From NCBI GenBank assembly GCA_037367405.1, contig JAZKJV010011614.1:186001-250000 (forward strand): a stretch of DNA of 64,000 bases, read 5' to 3'. Made by a program: the position numbers and the translations under genes. The notes beneath the pieces are model-generated. The model was not told where the DNA came from and did no database searches. It worked only from the letters and a program-made list of their open reading frames with translations. Numbering within the stretch: position 1 is the first letter of the stretch; the number at the start of each line of letters is the position of its first letter. This DNA is from Ottelia alismoides (lineage: Eukaryota; Streptophyta; Magnoliopsida; Alismatales; Hydrocharitaceae). Of this stretch, positions 34,344 to 45,483 are shown piece by piece.

Positions 34344-36190
34344 ACGATTGGATCGTCATAGGATGACTCGCGAGGATGGTGGAAGAATAACGGAAGAATT
34401 CATTCGGGGTGAGATTGGATTCGATGTAGCATGCGTCTCCGACCACCTAGAGCACCGCCGAAGGTCTCTTCTGGTTCCTGCAGCCTCCCCATGCATCTCA
34501 TGGGCTTCGTATAGGTCCGAGGCTCACAATCGAGCCTCAGAGGTCAATGGCTCCGGTGAATACCTGTGAGTCTATTCTTGGTCTATTCAACCTATATACA
34601 TGCTTCTCCAGTTGATGTTCATGCATGTGAAGATCGACAAGTCTCTAGAGGAGCAAGCGAGGCGTTTATTGGCAAGTTTCGATATGAAATGGATGTGGAT
34701 GGGTGCGACTCCAGTGACAGATGACATATGGAGCTCGAGACCTTGATTCCTTGCAAGAATCAAGGGGGAAATGAGTATATAGTATGGAGAATGTGGCCAG
34801 GAGTGTAATGGGCGTGGATATGAGGTTAAAACGTGGATGATTTACGATGAAATCATCCTAGAGTCTGAGCTCCAGGTCAATAAAGATTTGGATTTTAACC
34901 TAACCTACTGGATTAAATGCAAAACTAAGTACAAAATCAAAATCTAAACTACTTAAATTACTGGAATAGGATGAAATGGCCTCAACATGGCCATGAGTCA
35001 ATGGGGAAGAACCTCCGGGTGGAGCTCCAGTAGTGGGTTTGGTATACGTCTCCTCTATTGTTCTCCTCACTACAGAGCACCAGCAATGCCTTGCTGTCAC
35101 CAAAGCGGAGCCACTAGGGTAGATCTGAGGGGTTGAATTGGATTGAAGAGGGATTAAATCTCGAATGGAGGATGGAGGAGCTTATTTATAGATTGCATGG
35201 ATTGGATTCTTTGATAGATGATTTAGGGCGAAGCAAGGATGCTCGATAAGTTTTTTTGCCAAGGCATGATTCACGAGTGTTCAATCTCCATGTGGGTCCA
35301 GTTGACCGAGGTCAACGGGGGGAGGTTATTGGTTGGTACATGTGGACCAACCAGAAAATTCCAAGAAGGAAAATATTGACAAAATCAATAATAAATGGTA
35401 AATGAATTAATTAAGTTTTTATTAAAATATGAATTTTTTTAAATTTAATGTAGTATTTGTACATATTTTTATTATACGTTAATATTTACATGTATAATAT
35501 ATGCATAAATACTTATATTTTGGTATTTTATTTTTAGTTTGTGATATGTATTTTATTATTTTAGACATATAATTTACATATTTATAACTTATTTAAATAC
35601 ACTCAAATATATTTTTATTTTAATTTTCCGAAGTTATCTGTATACTTAAATAAATATACGTGTTTATTATATATGTATATGTATAGGTAATTCATCTATG
35701 TATTTTAGTATGCTATTTTATTTTATTGTATTTTTCTGGTTTTATTTTATTTTACTTATGTACATAAATTATAAATAATATTTACAAAATTATAAAATAT
35801 AAATTTATGAAAAATATAAAGAATAAATAAAATGAATATTTTATTCAAGTATAATATACAATAAGGGTCTAAAACCTTAATTTTGCATGTTAACTCCAAA
35901 TTTAATAAAATCACCTTCGTTAAATAGCTAATAAAAATTTATATAGAATTAAAGTGATTTTCATGAATTTTGAGTTCAAATGGAGGCGATACAAGTCCGT
36001 GAAGTTGGGATTCTGAACTTCTACTATTTATAAAAAGTACATTCTGTATTATATTTTTGTGAAATAAATTTTGTATTTTTCTATGTATTTTTATCGATAA
36101 CTTTCATGTACGAAGTTTATTGATTTGATGTGTAAAAATAATTATATAAAATAAGTTCCAAAATGTAATTCTAGATGAATTAAAAATTAG
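34344..36190 (-). mobile_element. LTR fragment, probably the outer part of the A 5' LTR
   Basis: This minus-strand sequence is collinear with the outer part of the B LTR: a TATA-like block at 35181-35192 (compare 32815), a palindromic TTGACC/GGTCAA block at 35301-35316, a T-rich region and a block at 35830-36120 that matches 33710-34020. It starts exactly where the B LTR ends. It is more diverged from B than the two B LTRs are from each other. The simplest reading is that B inserted into this older LTR. The outer end is cut near 36190. Confidence 0.65.
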
Positions 36191-36224
36191 ATTTTTGATG
36201 TAGAAGACACAGATCATTTGTTCT

Positions 36225-36590
36225 TCAGATCATTTATTCTTCAGATGGTCGACATCCCAGAAGGTTTGGAAGGAGATTGGGGTCCCTTGGTTTTCGTTGG
36301 GAGGTGCGGTCGACTTATGGAGTTCGGTTCGGTGAGGTCGGTGGGGGGCAACTCCACAGGGAGATCGTGCTTTGTCTTTAGCAATTCTTTGGGCCATTTG
36401 GTGGGGGGGGGGAGGAATGATTTCATTTTTAAAAATCAAAGGTTTTATCCAGAGAACGTACTCGCCCTATCTAACTCTATGTATAGTCTTTGGAGCATCG
36501 GGTAATGTACTCCTCTTTTTTTATTAATATATACTTAAAGTGGTGAATCCCATCTCGGGATGTCACCCTCACGTTATTCAAAAAAATATT
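36225..36590 (+). mobile_element. LINE 3'-end fragment
   Basis: An open stretch at 36218-36505 ends in GGRNDFIFKNQRF, which I recognise as the type of sequence found at the C-terminal end of plant LINE polyproteins. After the stop comes a tail with CCCATCTCGGGATGTCACCCTCACG and an A-run at 36582-36588, also typical of such elements. It is only about 365 bp long, and no target duplication could be found. Confidence 0.5.
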
Positions 36591-37544
36591 CATTATTATG
36601 CATGCCATTTTTTGTTATACACTACGTTTGATAACAATAATAGCACGAAATACTGCCGTATACTTAATTAAAAATTACTTATCAGTACTTTTTATTACAA
36701 AATCAAAAATATATAGTCACAATATAACAAATTAGAATATGAGAATGAATAATTTAATATTCAGTCATATCTTCAATGCTTGAGTGTATAAAAATGAATA
36801 TTAATTGTTGTGTATTATTTTAATCCCAACGAACTTTATATTCGTTGCTATATACCATCTGATTATTCTATTCATGTTTTTTTTATTTTTATTCTTTTAT
36901 TTTTACCTAGTTCAGTTCAATTTTGAAAATTACTATAATTCTTTTCTATTTAATTGCTAAATTAACAAAGTTTCAATGGATAATCGTCGTGACGTGAATA
37001 TTTAGCAATGACTACGATATTCACTGAGAATTATATGAATCTTCATTGGATACTCGTCATTAGGTAAATATTTCACAGTGCTGTTAACGAAATTCATACC
37101 CTAATTACGCCCGGAATCATGTTCGATATCTATCCAAAATTTTGGAATCTTTTTTGGACCTTATTTTGAGATGTTTCTATTCTTAAATATCTGAAATTTA
37201 TCAAATACAATATATCCTCTTAGAATATAATTCTTAATTCTTAAACAGGGAGATATAACACTCGGTATCCTCGTTCAGACCGTCCAAACTCCAAACGCAA
37301 ACGCGGGTATTGAAATTTAAAAGACGATATAACCTAACACCTAGTCCACGGGGGATGATATCACCGGATCCTCTGCTGTAATTGGATCTACAACAGAGGT
37401 GTTGAAATTGTGCGCTCGCGCGTACCTGCACACGCACATACACATTTGCGATTTCGATTCCCAAAATCCAAACTTATAGATTATATCTTCGATTAAAGCT
37501 CAGCATATCTTCCAAATTCTGCTTAAATTCGAGAATATTTATCA

Positions 37545-37634
37545 TTTTATCTTAATGGTCAAAGGGTTGGTCAACATTTAAGCAACTTAAATCCCATTTA
37601 AGAAAGAAAGGGGACTTTGACCATTGAGATAAAA
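37545..37634. promoter_or_regulatory. Hairpin with W-box cores upstream of the ZAT gene
   Basis: The 20-bp arms 37545-37564 and 37615-37634 are inverted with 19 of 20 matches and a 50-bp loop. Each arm contains GGTCAA or TTGACC, the WRKY binding core. Further cores are at 37569-37574 and 37650-37654, giving four within 100 bp. The cluster lies about 0.75-0.83 kb upstream of the ZAT start codon. Confidence 0.5.
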
Positions 37635-37934
37635 ATAGTGTCATCAGATTTGACTAAAATTTAGATGAATCGTAGAATATTAATATAAAATATAGCCTAT
37701 AAAGCTGGATTGTGGGAATCAGAATCGCAAAAAATGTAATTCCAATTACAATGGAGATCCGATAATACCGACGACCTCATGTGTAGGAAGCATGATCACT
37801 TTAGAGGGCTGCATAGTAGAGTAATGCTGTAACAACGGCGAGCCCCTCGATCTGATCAAGTGGCTCTCAGCTGTTACAACGCACATGTGCTGTACATCAG
37901 ACGATCCGCGTCCTCACTCTGAGGTCAGCTCAGG

Positions 37935-37940
37935 CACGTG
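37935..37940 (+). promoter_or_regulatory. G-box CACGTG
   Basis: A CACGTG core lies in GGCACGTGAG, about 370 bp upstream of the TATA box. G-boxes bind bZIP and bHLH factors and are common in stress-induced plant promoters. Its use here is an inference. Confidence 0.4.
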
Positions 37941-38302
37941 AGAAGATGTGATGCTCAACGTAGAGCATTCATGGATAGCATACTTTATTTCAGAAGAAAT
38001 GGTCCAGACGTAGAATTTATTTAACCGTAGAAAACCAAGTCTTCGAGTAGGTTTCCGCACATTAATGCAACTATGATAATATAATGATAATTCAATGCAG
38101 GAAAGTCCTCTTTTTAGTTATTAATGTGGCTTGCTTGGAAAGAATGGAAACCAACGCGTTGCCTCCCATGCAAGTAAACATCTTAGCTAACCCACCACTA
38201 GTCTTCTCGATCTACACTGGTTGTTTCCCAGAAACTTGCACTACCGAGACTCAGCTCGGATTCCGTCACTTATCCGCGTTTCACTCCGATCTGTCTGTCG
38301 CG

Positions 38303-38313
38303 TCTATATATAT
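38303..38313 (+). promoter_or_regulatory. TATA box of the ZAT gene
   Basis: TCTATATATAT lies 63-73 bp before the ATG at 38376. Transcription would start near 38335, giving a short leader of about 40 bases. Confidence 0.6.
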
Positions 38314-38375
38314 CTCCCCGTTAAGAATTATTTGGCCATCAGTTGCATTTCATCGTTGTGATAGAGCCGACGGGC

Positions 38376-38780
38376 ATGGACAGTTCGGACATTGCCAAAG
38401 TTCTGCTGTTACTCTCCCAAAGAAGAAGAGATCTTGTCGATCATGATCGTCAAGATGGACGAGCTTTCGAGTGCAAGACTTGCAGCCGGAAGTTCTCTTC
38501 CTTCCAGGCCCTCGGGGGGCACCGCACTGGGCACAAGAGGCCACGCCTATCCCCATCGCCGCCGGCCGAGGTGAAGACGAAGATGCATATCTGCCCCGTG
38601 TGTGGTGCGGGGTTCGTCATGGGGCAGGCTCTTGGAGGCCACATGAGGAGGCATAAGAATGCTTCTTTGGATTTGAAGCTCCCTCGGACGACGTCGACAG
38701 AGGCACCGATGACCACGATTCCAGTAGAGGGGGAGGATATCGATGGCCTCTTGACGTTGAGGTTGGGGATAGGCTTTTGA
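38376..38780 (+). CDS. ZAT-type C2H2 zinc-finger transcriptional repressor
   Basis: The frame encodes 134 residues without an intron. Two Cys2/His2 fingers are complete: C33, C36, H49, H53 and C73, C76, H89, H93. Both carry the plant-specific QALGGH motif in the recognition helix, which places the protein in the C1-2i (ZAT) family of nuclear DNA-binding proteins. Residues 8-14 (KVLLLLS) resemble the family's leucine-rich L-box. Two LxLxL repression (EAR-type) motifs follow the fingers, LDLKL at 98-102 and LTLRL at 126-130; the second sits at the C-terminus. Family members repress genes in abiotic stress and defence. The ATG at 38376 was chosen because it follows the TATA box at a normal distance; the in-frame codons upstream offer no other ATG. 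The protein is short for the family, mainly from a short linker and N-terminus. The frame is clean, so the gene is probably functional. Confidence 0.9.
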   Translation: MDSSDIAKVLLLLSQRRRDLVDHDRQDGRAFECKTCSRKFSSFQALGGHRTGHKRPRLSPSPPAEVKTKMHICPVCGAGFVMGQALGGHMRRHKNASLDLKLPRTTSTEAPMTTIPVEGEDIDGLLTLRLGIGF

Positions 38781-38972
38781 GTGCTACACTGGTAGGAAGA
38801 TAGAATAATGATGTATGCATACGTGCATATTCTGTGTATATTACATACGTGTCGATATGTTTCACATCCTATATGTGGTGTTTCTACATGAATCAACACT
38901 TTGAGATTGTACATAGAAGTTCTTTACCAAGAATTTATAGCTTCTTTGGCATGTGCTTGCTAGTTATTGAGT

Positions 38973-39183
38973 TGTATGGATCATTAAATGGGTAAACGAG
39001 TCTTTGGATGAGGGACCGTTTACCCATCATCATATAAAAGTACTCATCCAACTTCGTAAGAGTAAACCCTAATCTCTTTGTGAGGAAGATTAGGATTTTT
39101 GTGTCTCCGTGATTTTTCCCTCTCCGTAGGGTTTTCCACGTAAATCTTGGTGTTACTTTCTTGTTCTTTGATTTTTAGATTGC
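38973..39183 (+). mobile_element. Probable short 5' LTR of the copia element
   Basis: This 0.2-kb segment starts TGTATGGATC, has a TATA-like CATATAAAAG near 39030 and ends TTGCA just before a recognisable primer binding site. The boundaries are estimates because no partner LTR is left in the window. It begins about 190 bp behind the ZAT stop codon. Confidence 0.5.
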
Positions 39184-39187
39184 AAGA

Positions 39188-39200
39188 TCGTATTAGAGCC
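39188..39200 (+). promoter_or_regulatory. Copia primer binding site (decayed tRNA-iMet type)
   Basis: TCGTATTAGAGCC differs at two of 13 positions from TGGTATCAGAGCC, the usual initiator-tRNA-Met site of plant LTR elements. Its place between an LTR-like end and a gag-like region supports the call. Confidence 0.6.
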
Positions 39201-39269
39201 TAATTAGGACTTCGATATGTGGATCAAAGCTTCTCCGATCAAAGCCTCTTGGGAAGCAATCGATGGGGG

Positions 39270-39640
39270 AGCCTCGTGCACACCACCTCCCTGACCTCCT
39301 TGCCCACAGCCTCCTAGGGCACCTTGCCCCCGTGAGCGCCCCTGATCGCCTAGCCTCCTGACAGGCCACACCCTTGCACATCTAGCCTCATGATCGCCCC
39401 GTCCCTACACGCCCCTGATCGCCCGGCCTTGTGCGCCCTTGATCGCCCCTGACCACCCGCGCCCCTGCGTGCTCTTGTGCGCCCAGCCTCCAGTGCGCTT
39501 GGTCAAGCCTCCTGCGCGCCAAGCTTCCTGTCCGCGGGTGGGGAAGCGTCTTGTGCACCTCACCCTTGCAAGGAACCCCCCCTTGTGCATCCCCTATGCA
39601 CCTCCCTTTGTGCGCCTCCTATGCGCCCAACCCTTGCAGG
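39270..39640 (+). repeat. Degenerate GC-rich tandem repeat
   Basis: Words such as CGCCCCTGATCGCC, CCAGCCTCCTGCGCGCC and CCTTGTGCGCC recur with irregular spacing of roughly 25-35 bp. The C-rich composition is sharply different from both flanks. It lies between the copia PBS and the first gag-like codons. Open frames across it are composition effects. Confidence 0.6.
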
Positions 39641-39799
39641 GTTTATGTGAAGCCTCTCTTGCAATATTTGAGAAGGCTTGACCATCTTACTGATCCACAA
39701 AGTTTGTGAGTTGTTTTTATTGTGTACTTCTTCCTTGATTGTTTCCCTGAGTGGTCGAGATACTGTGATTACTTGGCCTATGATTGTGCCTGGTTAAAA

Positions 39800-40800
39800 A
39801 AGACTTTGTTGTGAATCCGATGAGCTCAGAAGAGACTCATGAGGAAATGCCCATTAAGATGGACAATTTTCCGGCTCAAATCAATATGTGAGGTTGACGA
39901 AAACAAACTACTTAATGTATCCTGTGGCTAAGGAGATGACATTAGCATCTCGTGGCATGGGAGGATACATTGATGGATGAAAGAAGGCCCTTGATATTAC
40001 TGATAAACTATATGAACAATGGTATATTGAGGACAACCAATGCAAGAATTCGATCATCAGTGCAGTGCATGCAGACATTCAACCTCTTATTCTTCGGAAG
40101 AAATCAGCTAGAGAACAATGCCTCACTCTCGAGAGTATGTATGAGCGAAAGAAGAAAGATATCAGGATGTATCAATTAAGTAGAGATGTCTACACCATGA
40201 AACAAGGAGAGTTGGCCATCTCTAGCTACTATGCTGCTTTGAAGACCAAATGGGAAGAGATCTATTACCAACTATGATGATACATGGACAATCCATACTG
40301 ATCAAAAGAAATACTGGGATGAGGTGTGGAGGCAAAGGATATTCATTTTCCTTGGATGCATGAATGCTAAGTTTGAGGAAACTAGAAGCCAACTTCTGAC
40401 TGGTGGGATTGGCTTAGGTATTGAAGAAATCTATCATGCCATTGGGTATGAGGAACAATGGAGATATATTACAAAGGATGATCAAATCGCAATTTTTAAA
40501 AGGTCTGCATTGTTTACAAAAGAAGGCAAAAGTGGGTATTGAAAGAATATGAAGTGTGGGCATTGCAAGAAAACAGGGCACAGAATTGATTAGTATTGGG
40601 AACTCCATCCCGGAAGGAAAGTCAACAAAGGAAAGAGACCCCTTGCATTGGCTACTGAGGGGAAAAGGTTGCCAAAGGATCAGATCATGGACTTGCATGA
40701 ATATGTTCAAAATATATTGGTCTCTGATAAAAACAAGAACGATGTTGATATCATCAATGTTGCCATGACTGCTTCAATGTACGAAGGTAAAATCTAGTAA
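39800..40800 (+). pseudogene. Copia gag, decayed
   Basis: Translation in shifting frames gives blocks of the Ty1/copia UBN2-type gag domain: a YERKKKDIRMYQLSRDVYTM block with GELAISSYYAALKTKWEE at 40125-40265, and FLGCMNAKFEETRSQLL at 40350-40400. A zinc-knuckle remnant follows at 40554-40600: the CGHC and H ligands are visible, but the fourth ligand position reads Tyr instead of Cys and a stop codon precedes it. At least three frameshifts separate the blocks. Gag would pack the element RNA into particles. Confidence 0.7.
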
Positions 40801-40864
40801 CTGCATTACTAAGGACATGCATTGTCACCTAATCTTCGATGTCAATTCTTGTGTGTTATAGGAC

Positions 40865-42572
40865 TTGGGGACATTGAAACAAATTGGGATTGGTTTGGTT
40901 GTTGATGGACTTCATCATCTTCCTGTACATGTCATCTTGGCTTGGAATGCTGTGACCAATGATTGTGAAATCTGTACTCAGAAGCTGATGAGTTGGCATG
41001 AACGTTTGGATCATCCTGGTTATTCTACTCTTTCTATTTTATTTCCAAAGTTATGCAATAAAGTAGATCATGGTTGTTTTTCTTGTGAGGTGTATCAGCT
41101 GGTGAAACACACGAGACATGCTTATCATATTTCAAATAGTAAAAGCACTACTATTTTTCAATTGATTCATTCTGATGTTTGCGAAACATCAAGCGTGAAG
41201 ATCTTGAGAGATCATAAATATTTTATTTCCCACATAGATGATTTCTCTCATTATACTATGTGTACTTGATGAAGAATAGAAATTAAGTTCCTATTATTGT
41301 TCGAGAATTTCCCATCATGGTAGAGAAACATCACGATACTAAGGTTAAAAATCTTAGGATGGATAATGATAAGGAATGCATGGAAGGGTCTCTTCATGCC
41401 TTCTTGAGAGAACAATAGATTATACATAAAACTTTGTGCAATTATACTCCTCTGCAAAATAATGTGATTGAAAGGAAAAATTCTCCCTTTTGGAAGTCGC
41501 CCATGCTCTTATGACTCAAAAACCTGTTTATAAGAGTTTTTGGGGGGATGATGTTCTTACTGCTACTTATCTTCTTAACAGACGATCGTTTATTGCTATT
41601 AGAAAGAAGGTCCCTTTCTCTATATTTCATCATGATAAGTCTCCTTACTCTGGATCCTTGTGTCATTGGTTGTGTTTGCTTCGTACAAAATACATGTCTT
41701 GATAGAAGAAAGTTGGATCCCAAGGCCACTAAATGCATCTTCCTTGACTACTATTGTACCTACAAGGGGTACAAATGTTATGATCCATTGACAAGAAAAT
41801 TGTATGAGTAAGGATGTTACTTTCCATGCATGAATCATACTATGACATATCTCTTACTCCCTAGGAGTCGACTGAAAATAAGGCCAATCTTTACTTTAAA
41901 TGAATTCCTACGGATGCATCGTAATGACTATAGAGACACAAACGTTACGTGAACTACCATGATAGTAATGGGTTGCTTGAGAATGAGAATGACAAACATG
42001 GGCTTTTGGTTTACAATATTGACAGTGATGAAATATTAATACCAAATCATAATTCGAGTCAGCCCTCGGATGATCCATGTCCTCATAACTCTGTAAGTAG
42101 TTCTTATACTCTTGGCAATATGGTTGGTGACACTAATGCTATGCCGAATGACTTGGATGCAAATGATGGAAGTCATGAGAATAATCATCCCATTGCTAAG
42201 CAAAAGGTAGCTAGGTCAATCACTCCTTCTACTCGTTATCCTGTAGAAGATATTGTCTTTTACTTCGAGGCGAGTCTAGGTTATAAAAGTTTTATTGCTC
42301 TTTTGGACTCTCATGAACTTCCAAAAATTATCTAAAGCAAAGGCCGATCTAAGATGGTCTTATGCAATGGTGGAAGAGATGGTGGCTCTGAAAAAAAATG
42401 ACATTTGGGATGTTGTGGACATTCAGAAAGACACACGTCTTGTTAGTTCGAAGTGAGTATACACAATCACGTATAAATTGGATAGGAAAGTAGATAGATT
42501 CAAGGCACATCTTGTTGCACGCGGGTATAACCAAAAATATAGGATAGACTATTTTGACACTTTCGCATTGTT
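40865..42572 (+). pseudogene. Copia pol: integrase and truncated RT, decayed
   Basis: The open piece 40865-41269 carries the pre-integrase and integrase start: WHERLDHPGYSTLSILFP, the CFSCEVYQLVKHTR zinc block and LIHSDVCETSSV with the first catalytic Asp. Later blocks in other frames are MDNDKECMEGS and NNVIERKN near 41360-41475 (second Asp and Glu), then HALMTQKP and LLNRR, then DPKATKCIFLDY near 41715. The RT start (AMVEEMVALKKNDIWD, KWVYT-like and HLVARGYNQ blocks) is at 42360-42560. It breaks off after the DTFA motif, where the LTR of element F begins. The active-site half of RT and RNase H are missing. Confidence 0.8.
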
Positions 42573-42604
42573 TGTCATGTGAGACCGAGGCAAACCATTC
42601 TTAC

Positions 42605-43058
42605 AATAAATGTTATTGTAATATACGATTTATCAATAAAAAGTTATTGATTGTTTCACTCACTTTCTGAGATTAAAATGAATGAATGCACTATAAGATC
42701 CCTCTATACAATTAGGGTTATGTACCATGACTGTCTTAATAATCATACAACTGTTGATTCATTAATTGAATCATAGAGGTTGATGCTTGGATGAATATCT
42801 AAGGAGGTAGATTGAGGACTCATATGTTGGACATGCGAGCCCAAGACGAGCGAATATGCAATAAATGTTATTGCAAATATCATTCCCTAATCTGAAATGA
42901 AGAATAACTAATTTGCATAATAAGTCCCTTAGTACAATTAGGGTTATGTACCATGACCATCTTAATGATCATACGACTATGGATTCAATTATTGAATCAT
43001 AGAGGCTGGTGCTTGGATGAAGATATAAATAGTTAGATTGAGGACTTATCAAGTATCG
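42605..43058 (+). repeat. Direct duplication in the F LTR
   Basis: Blocks 42691-42835 and 42915-43058 align over about 145 bp, sharing for instance ACAATTAGGGTTATGTACCA and a GAATCATAGAGG segment. Each is preceded by CAATAAATGTTATTG (42605 and 42861), so the full unit is about 230-255 bp. Confidence 0.8.
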
Positions 43059-44887
43059 TCAAATGATTGTTAAAAGAGGATCTCCAGCCTGAGTAGGAGA
43101 TGTCAATCCTTTCTCACTTGGCTGATATGTAACCGACCTCTTGATGGATGTCCTCTGCATGGGAATAGAGATTCAGAGGTGTCAGATTAGTTAAGCCAAC
43201 GAGTTGACTTAATGAGATTGAGATAAACAAAGTCCTATGTTGTATACTGTCACGATATAGGCACGCATCCTCTGATCAGAGACAGATGTGTTACTATATG
43301 TCTGAGTATGTACATTTGGCAGACCAATAGGTTGATGACCTAATCAAGGTCTATACATCGACGTGCTGGTGTGCATATAAGGGCATATGAGTAATACGAT
43401 CTCTCAAAGGGATCATACGGATTCATTACTGAACCGGAAGACATGAGCTCACTCATGAGATATTGGGAAGATCAAGTTTTGTGTACGGTCATCTCACTTT
43501 GGAAGCTTGACTGAATTTGTAAGTTTGATATATACTTTTGAAAAGTATATGATCAAAACACGGGTATGATATATGCTTTTGAAAAGCATGTGATCAATAC
43601 CAACTCCCAATAGTCAAATGAGAATCCTGATTATAAAACTCTGAAGTAGACAGTGTAAAATTGATCTTATTCTTCAGGTTTATTATGGGTCTTCCACTAT
43701 GCAGGATGTACAGGTATTAGGAATACCTGAGGGTGATGTGATCATAAACGATTGTATAACCATGACGCTTCCATTCCGAGGGAGTGATGAAACAGGTCTG
43801 GATTTTAGTGACTCCTCTCTTAGAGAAGTAATCTGATCTTAGACCAAATGTTGGACATTGATCTGAATGTGATTTAGATGTAATGAGAAGATTGGATTGC
43901 GGTCTTGATTTAGTCAAACATCTATGGGAGGTCCACAAGATCTGGATTTGAGATGTGATCTCAATATCCAAGTCACTATACGTGGAACAATACAATCACC
44001 CTGTCCTTATCTCCAAGTATCCGCGGAGAAAGCACATTATCCTTGAAAGAGTTCATGGATAATTTCATTGTTCATATATGTATACGAGCATTGCAAAAAA
44101 TGAATAATTAAATGTGATTTAATTATCATGAATAGTATGAATTTGATTCATATTATAATAAGAGTTATCAGAGATAATTAAATGTGATTTAATTATCAAA
44201 TATATGAATAATGTGAATGTGATTCATATTATTTAGGAACATGAGAATTGAAATCCAAGATGATTAAATGTGATTTAATTATCATGGATAAGAATAATGT
44301 GGATAACACTATCCATGTTATTCAGGTATATTATAAATGTGATTTATAATATATTAAAGAGAGCATATTGTGATTTATATTTGTTGATTAATTGTTAATG
44401 TGAATTGGATTCGCATTGAATGATTAATTGAAAATATAATTACATTTAGTTTTGGATTGTGAATGAGATTCACATAATTTCAATGGCTTGATTGAAATTT
44501 TCTCACAAGATAATTGTAAATTATTTTTTGAGAAAAATATCTACAATAAGAGTTATTGTAAATAAAAAGAGATAATCATGAGATAATAGAGAAAGACCAA
44601 GTCCACTCACAAGAGGAGTGGACGACCACTTATCTCCTTGTGGGGATAAGTGGACGTCACCCTCTTCTTGAGGAGATAATGTTGGTCTTCTCATTATCTC
44701 ATCTCTAGTCAAAAGTGATTTAAGTTGGGATAAATTATGTTGATTTATCAATATAAATTAATTCAAATTAAATCAATTGTTGTTGTATTTTTACAACAAC
44801 ATCTTTGCCATTGAAAGAAACACAAATCAATCTCAACCATTGATTGTGTGTTGTCCATGGATTGAGATCCATGGACTCCCAAAACCC

Positions 44888-44894
44888 TATATAA
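44888..44894 (+). promoter_or_regulatory. TATA box of the F LTR
   Basis: TATATAA lies in CCCTATATAAGAAAAGG, about 570 bp before the LTR end. It is the best core-promoter match in the LTR. Confidence 0.6.
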
Positions 44895-45465
44895 GAAAAG
44901 GCACCCCTTGCTCTTTGAGATACTGTTTACGATAACAACGAATGCTCTCTTAATCTCTCTCTACACATGATGTGCCTCTCTCCCTCTCTCTCTTATGGCC
45001 GTCCACCATGGAGCCATTGAGAGAGTCGACATCACCGTAGCATTGTCAAGGAGTACTTGCTCATGGATCTCCGTCTCCTTCAGTGCACCTCGCTCATGAA
45101 GAAGATGTCGGATCTTGTTTGAGGAGATCAGGAGATTCGCCGCTTGTATCATCAACTTGGATTGCGAGAAGGAGCGTCTCATCAACGCACTCGCAAGCGT
45201 CTCCTCCGTCGGATTGGACTTGAGACAGGAGGTCTCTTCGTTTAGAGACTCGATCGCAACCATGCTCCAAGAGGCATTCCTATATCTTGTATGTGATTAG
45301 ATGAAACGATCTGAAAAATGTTCTTGGATCACATGTGGTTTCATCGTTTAAAATTTTTAAATTTCGCGCCCGGAGCAACTAGTGCAACTAGTCATTCCTG
45401 ATCGCATTTCGATGTGATCCACACGCTTCCGTGATGCTCTTGAGGATCTCTCCATATCATTAAAG

Positions 45466-45483
45466 TGGTATCAGAGCCAGGTT
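45466..45483 (+). promoter_or_regulatory. Element F: primer binding site for tRNA-iMet
   Basis: TGGTATCAGAGCCAGGTT is the canonical initiator-methionine tRNA complement used by many plant LTR retrotransposons. The perfect match suggests that F is younger than the copia element it interrupts. Confidence 0.9.

Larger units (their letters stand above)
36591..38302 (+). other. Intergenic and promoter region upstream of the zinc-finger gene
   Basis: No gene or complete transposon is recognised. The AT-rich stretch holds an imperfect 39-bp direct repeat (36973-37011 and 37044-37081), a hairpin with W-box cores (37545-37634) and a G-box (37935-37940). It is the only longer stretch in the window with no clear element. 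Confidence 0.5.
42573..45459 (+). mobile_element. Element F: long 5' LTR
   Basis: The right end is set by a perfect tRNA-iMet primer binding site at 45466. The left end is placed at TGTCATGTGAG, where the copia RT sequence stops. A TATA box, CTATATAAG, is at 44887-44895. The LTR of about 2.9 kb is long and lacks coding sequence. It holds a direct duplication (42605-43058) and many perfect short palindromes (43530-44653). Whether F is gypsy or copia cannot be decided because its proteins are not in the window. Confidence 0.7.

Noticed and set aside
38343..38375. Upstream extension of the ZAT protein from a TTG codon
   Set aside because: Plant genes rarely start at TTG, and it would lie at the predicted transcription start. 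The ATG at 38376 is the better choice.
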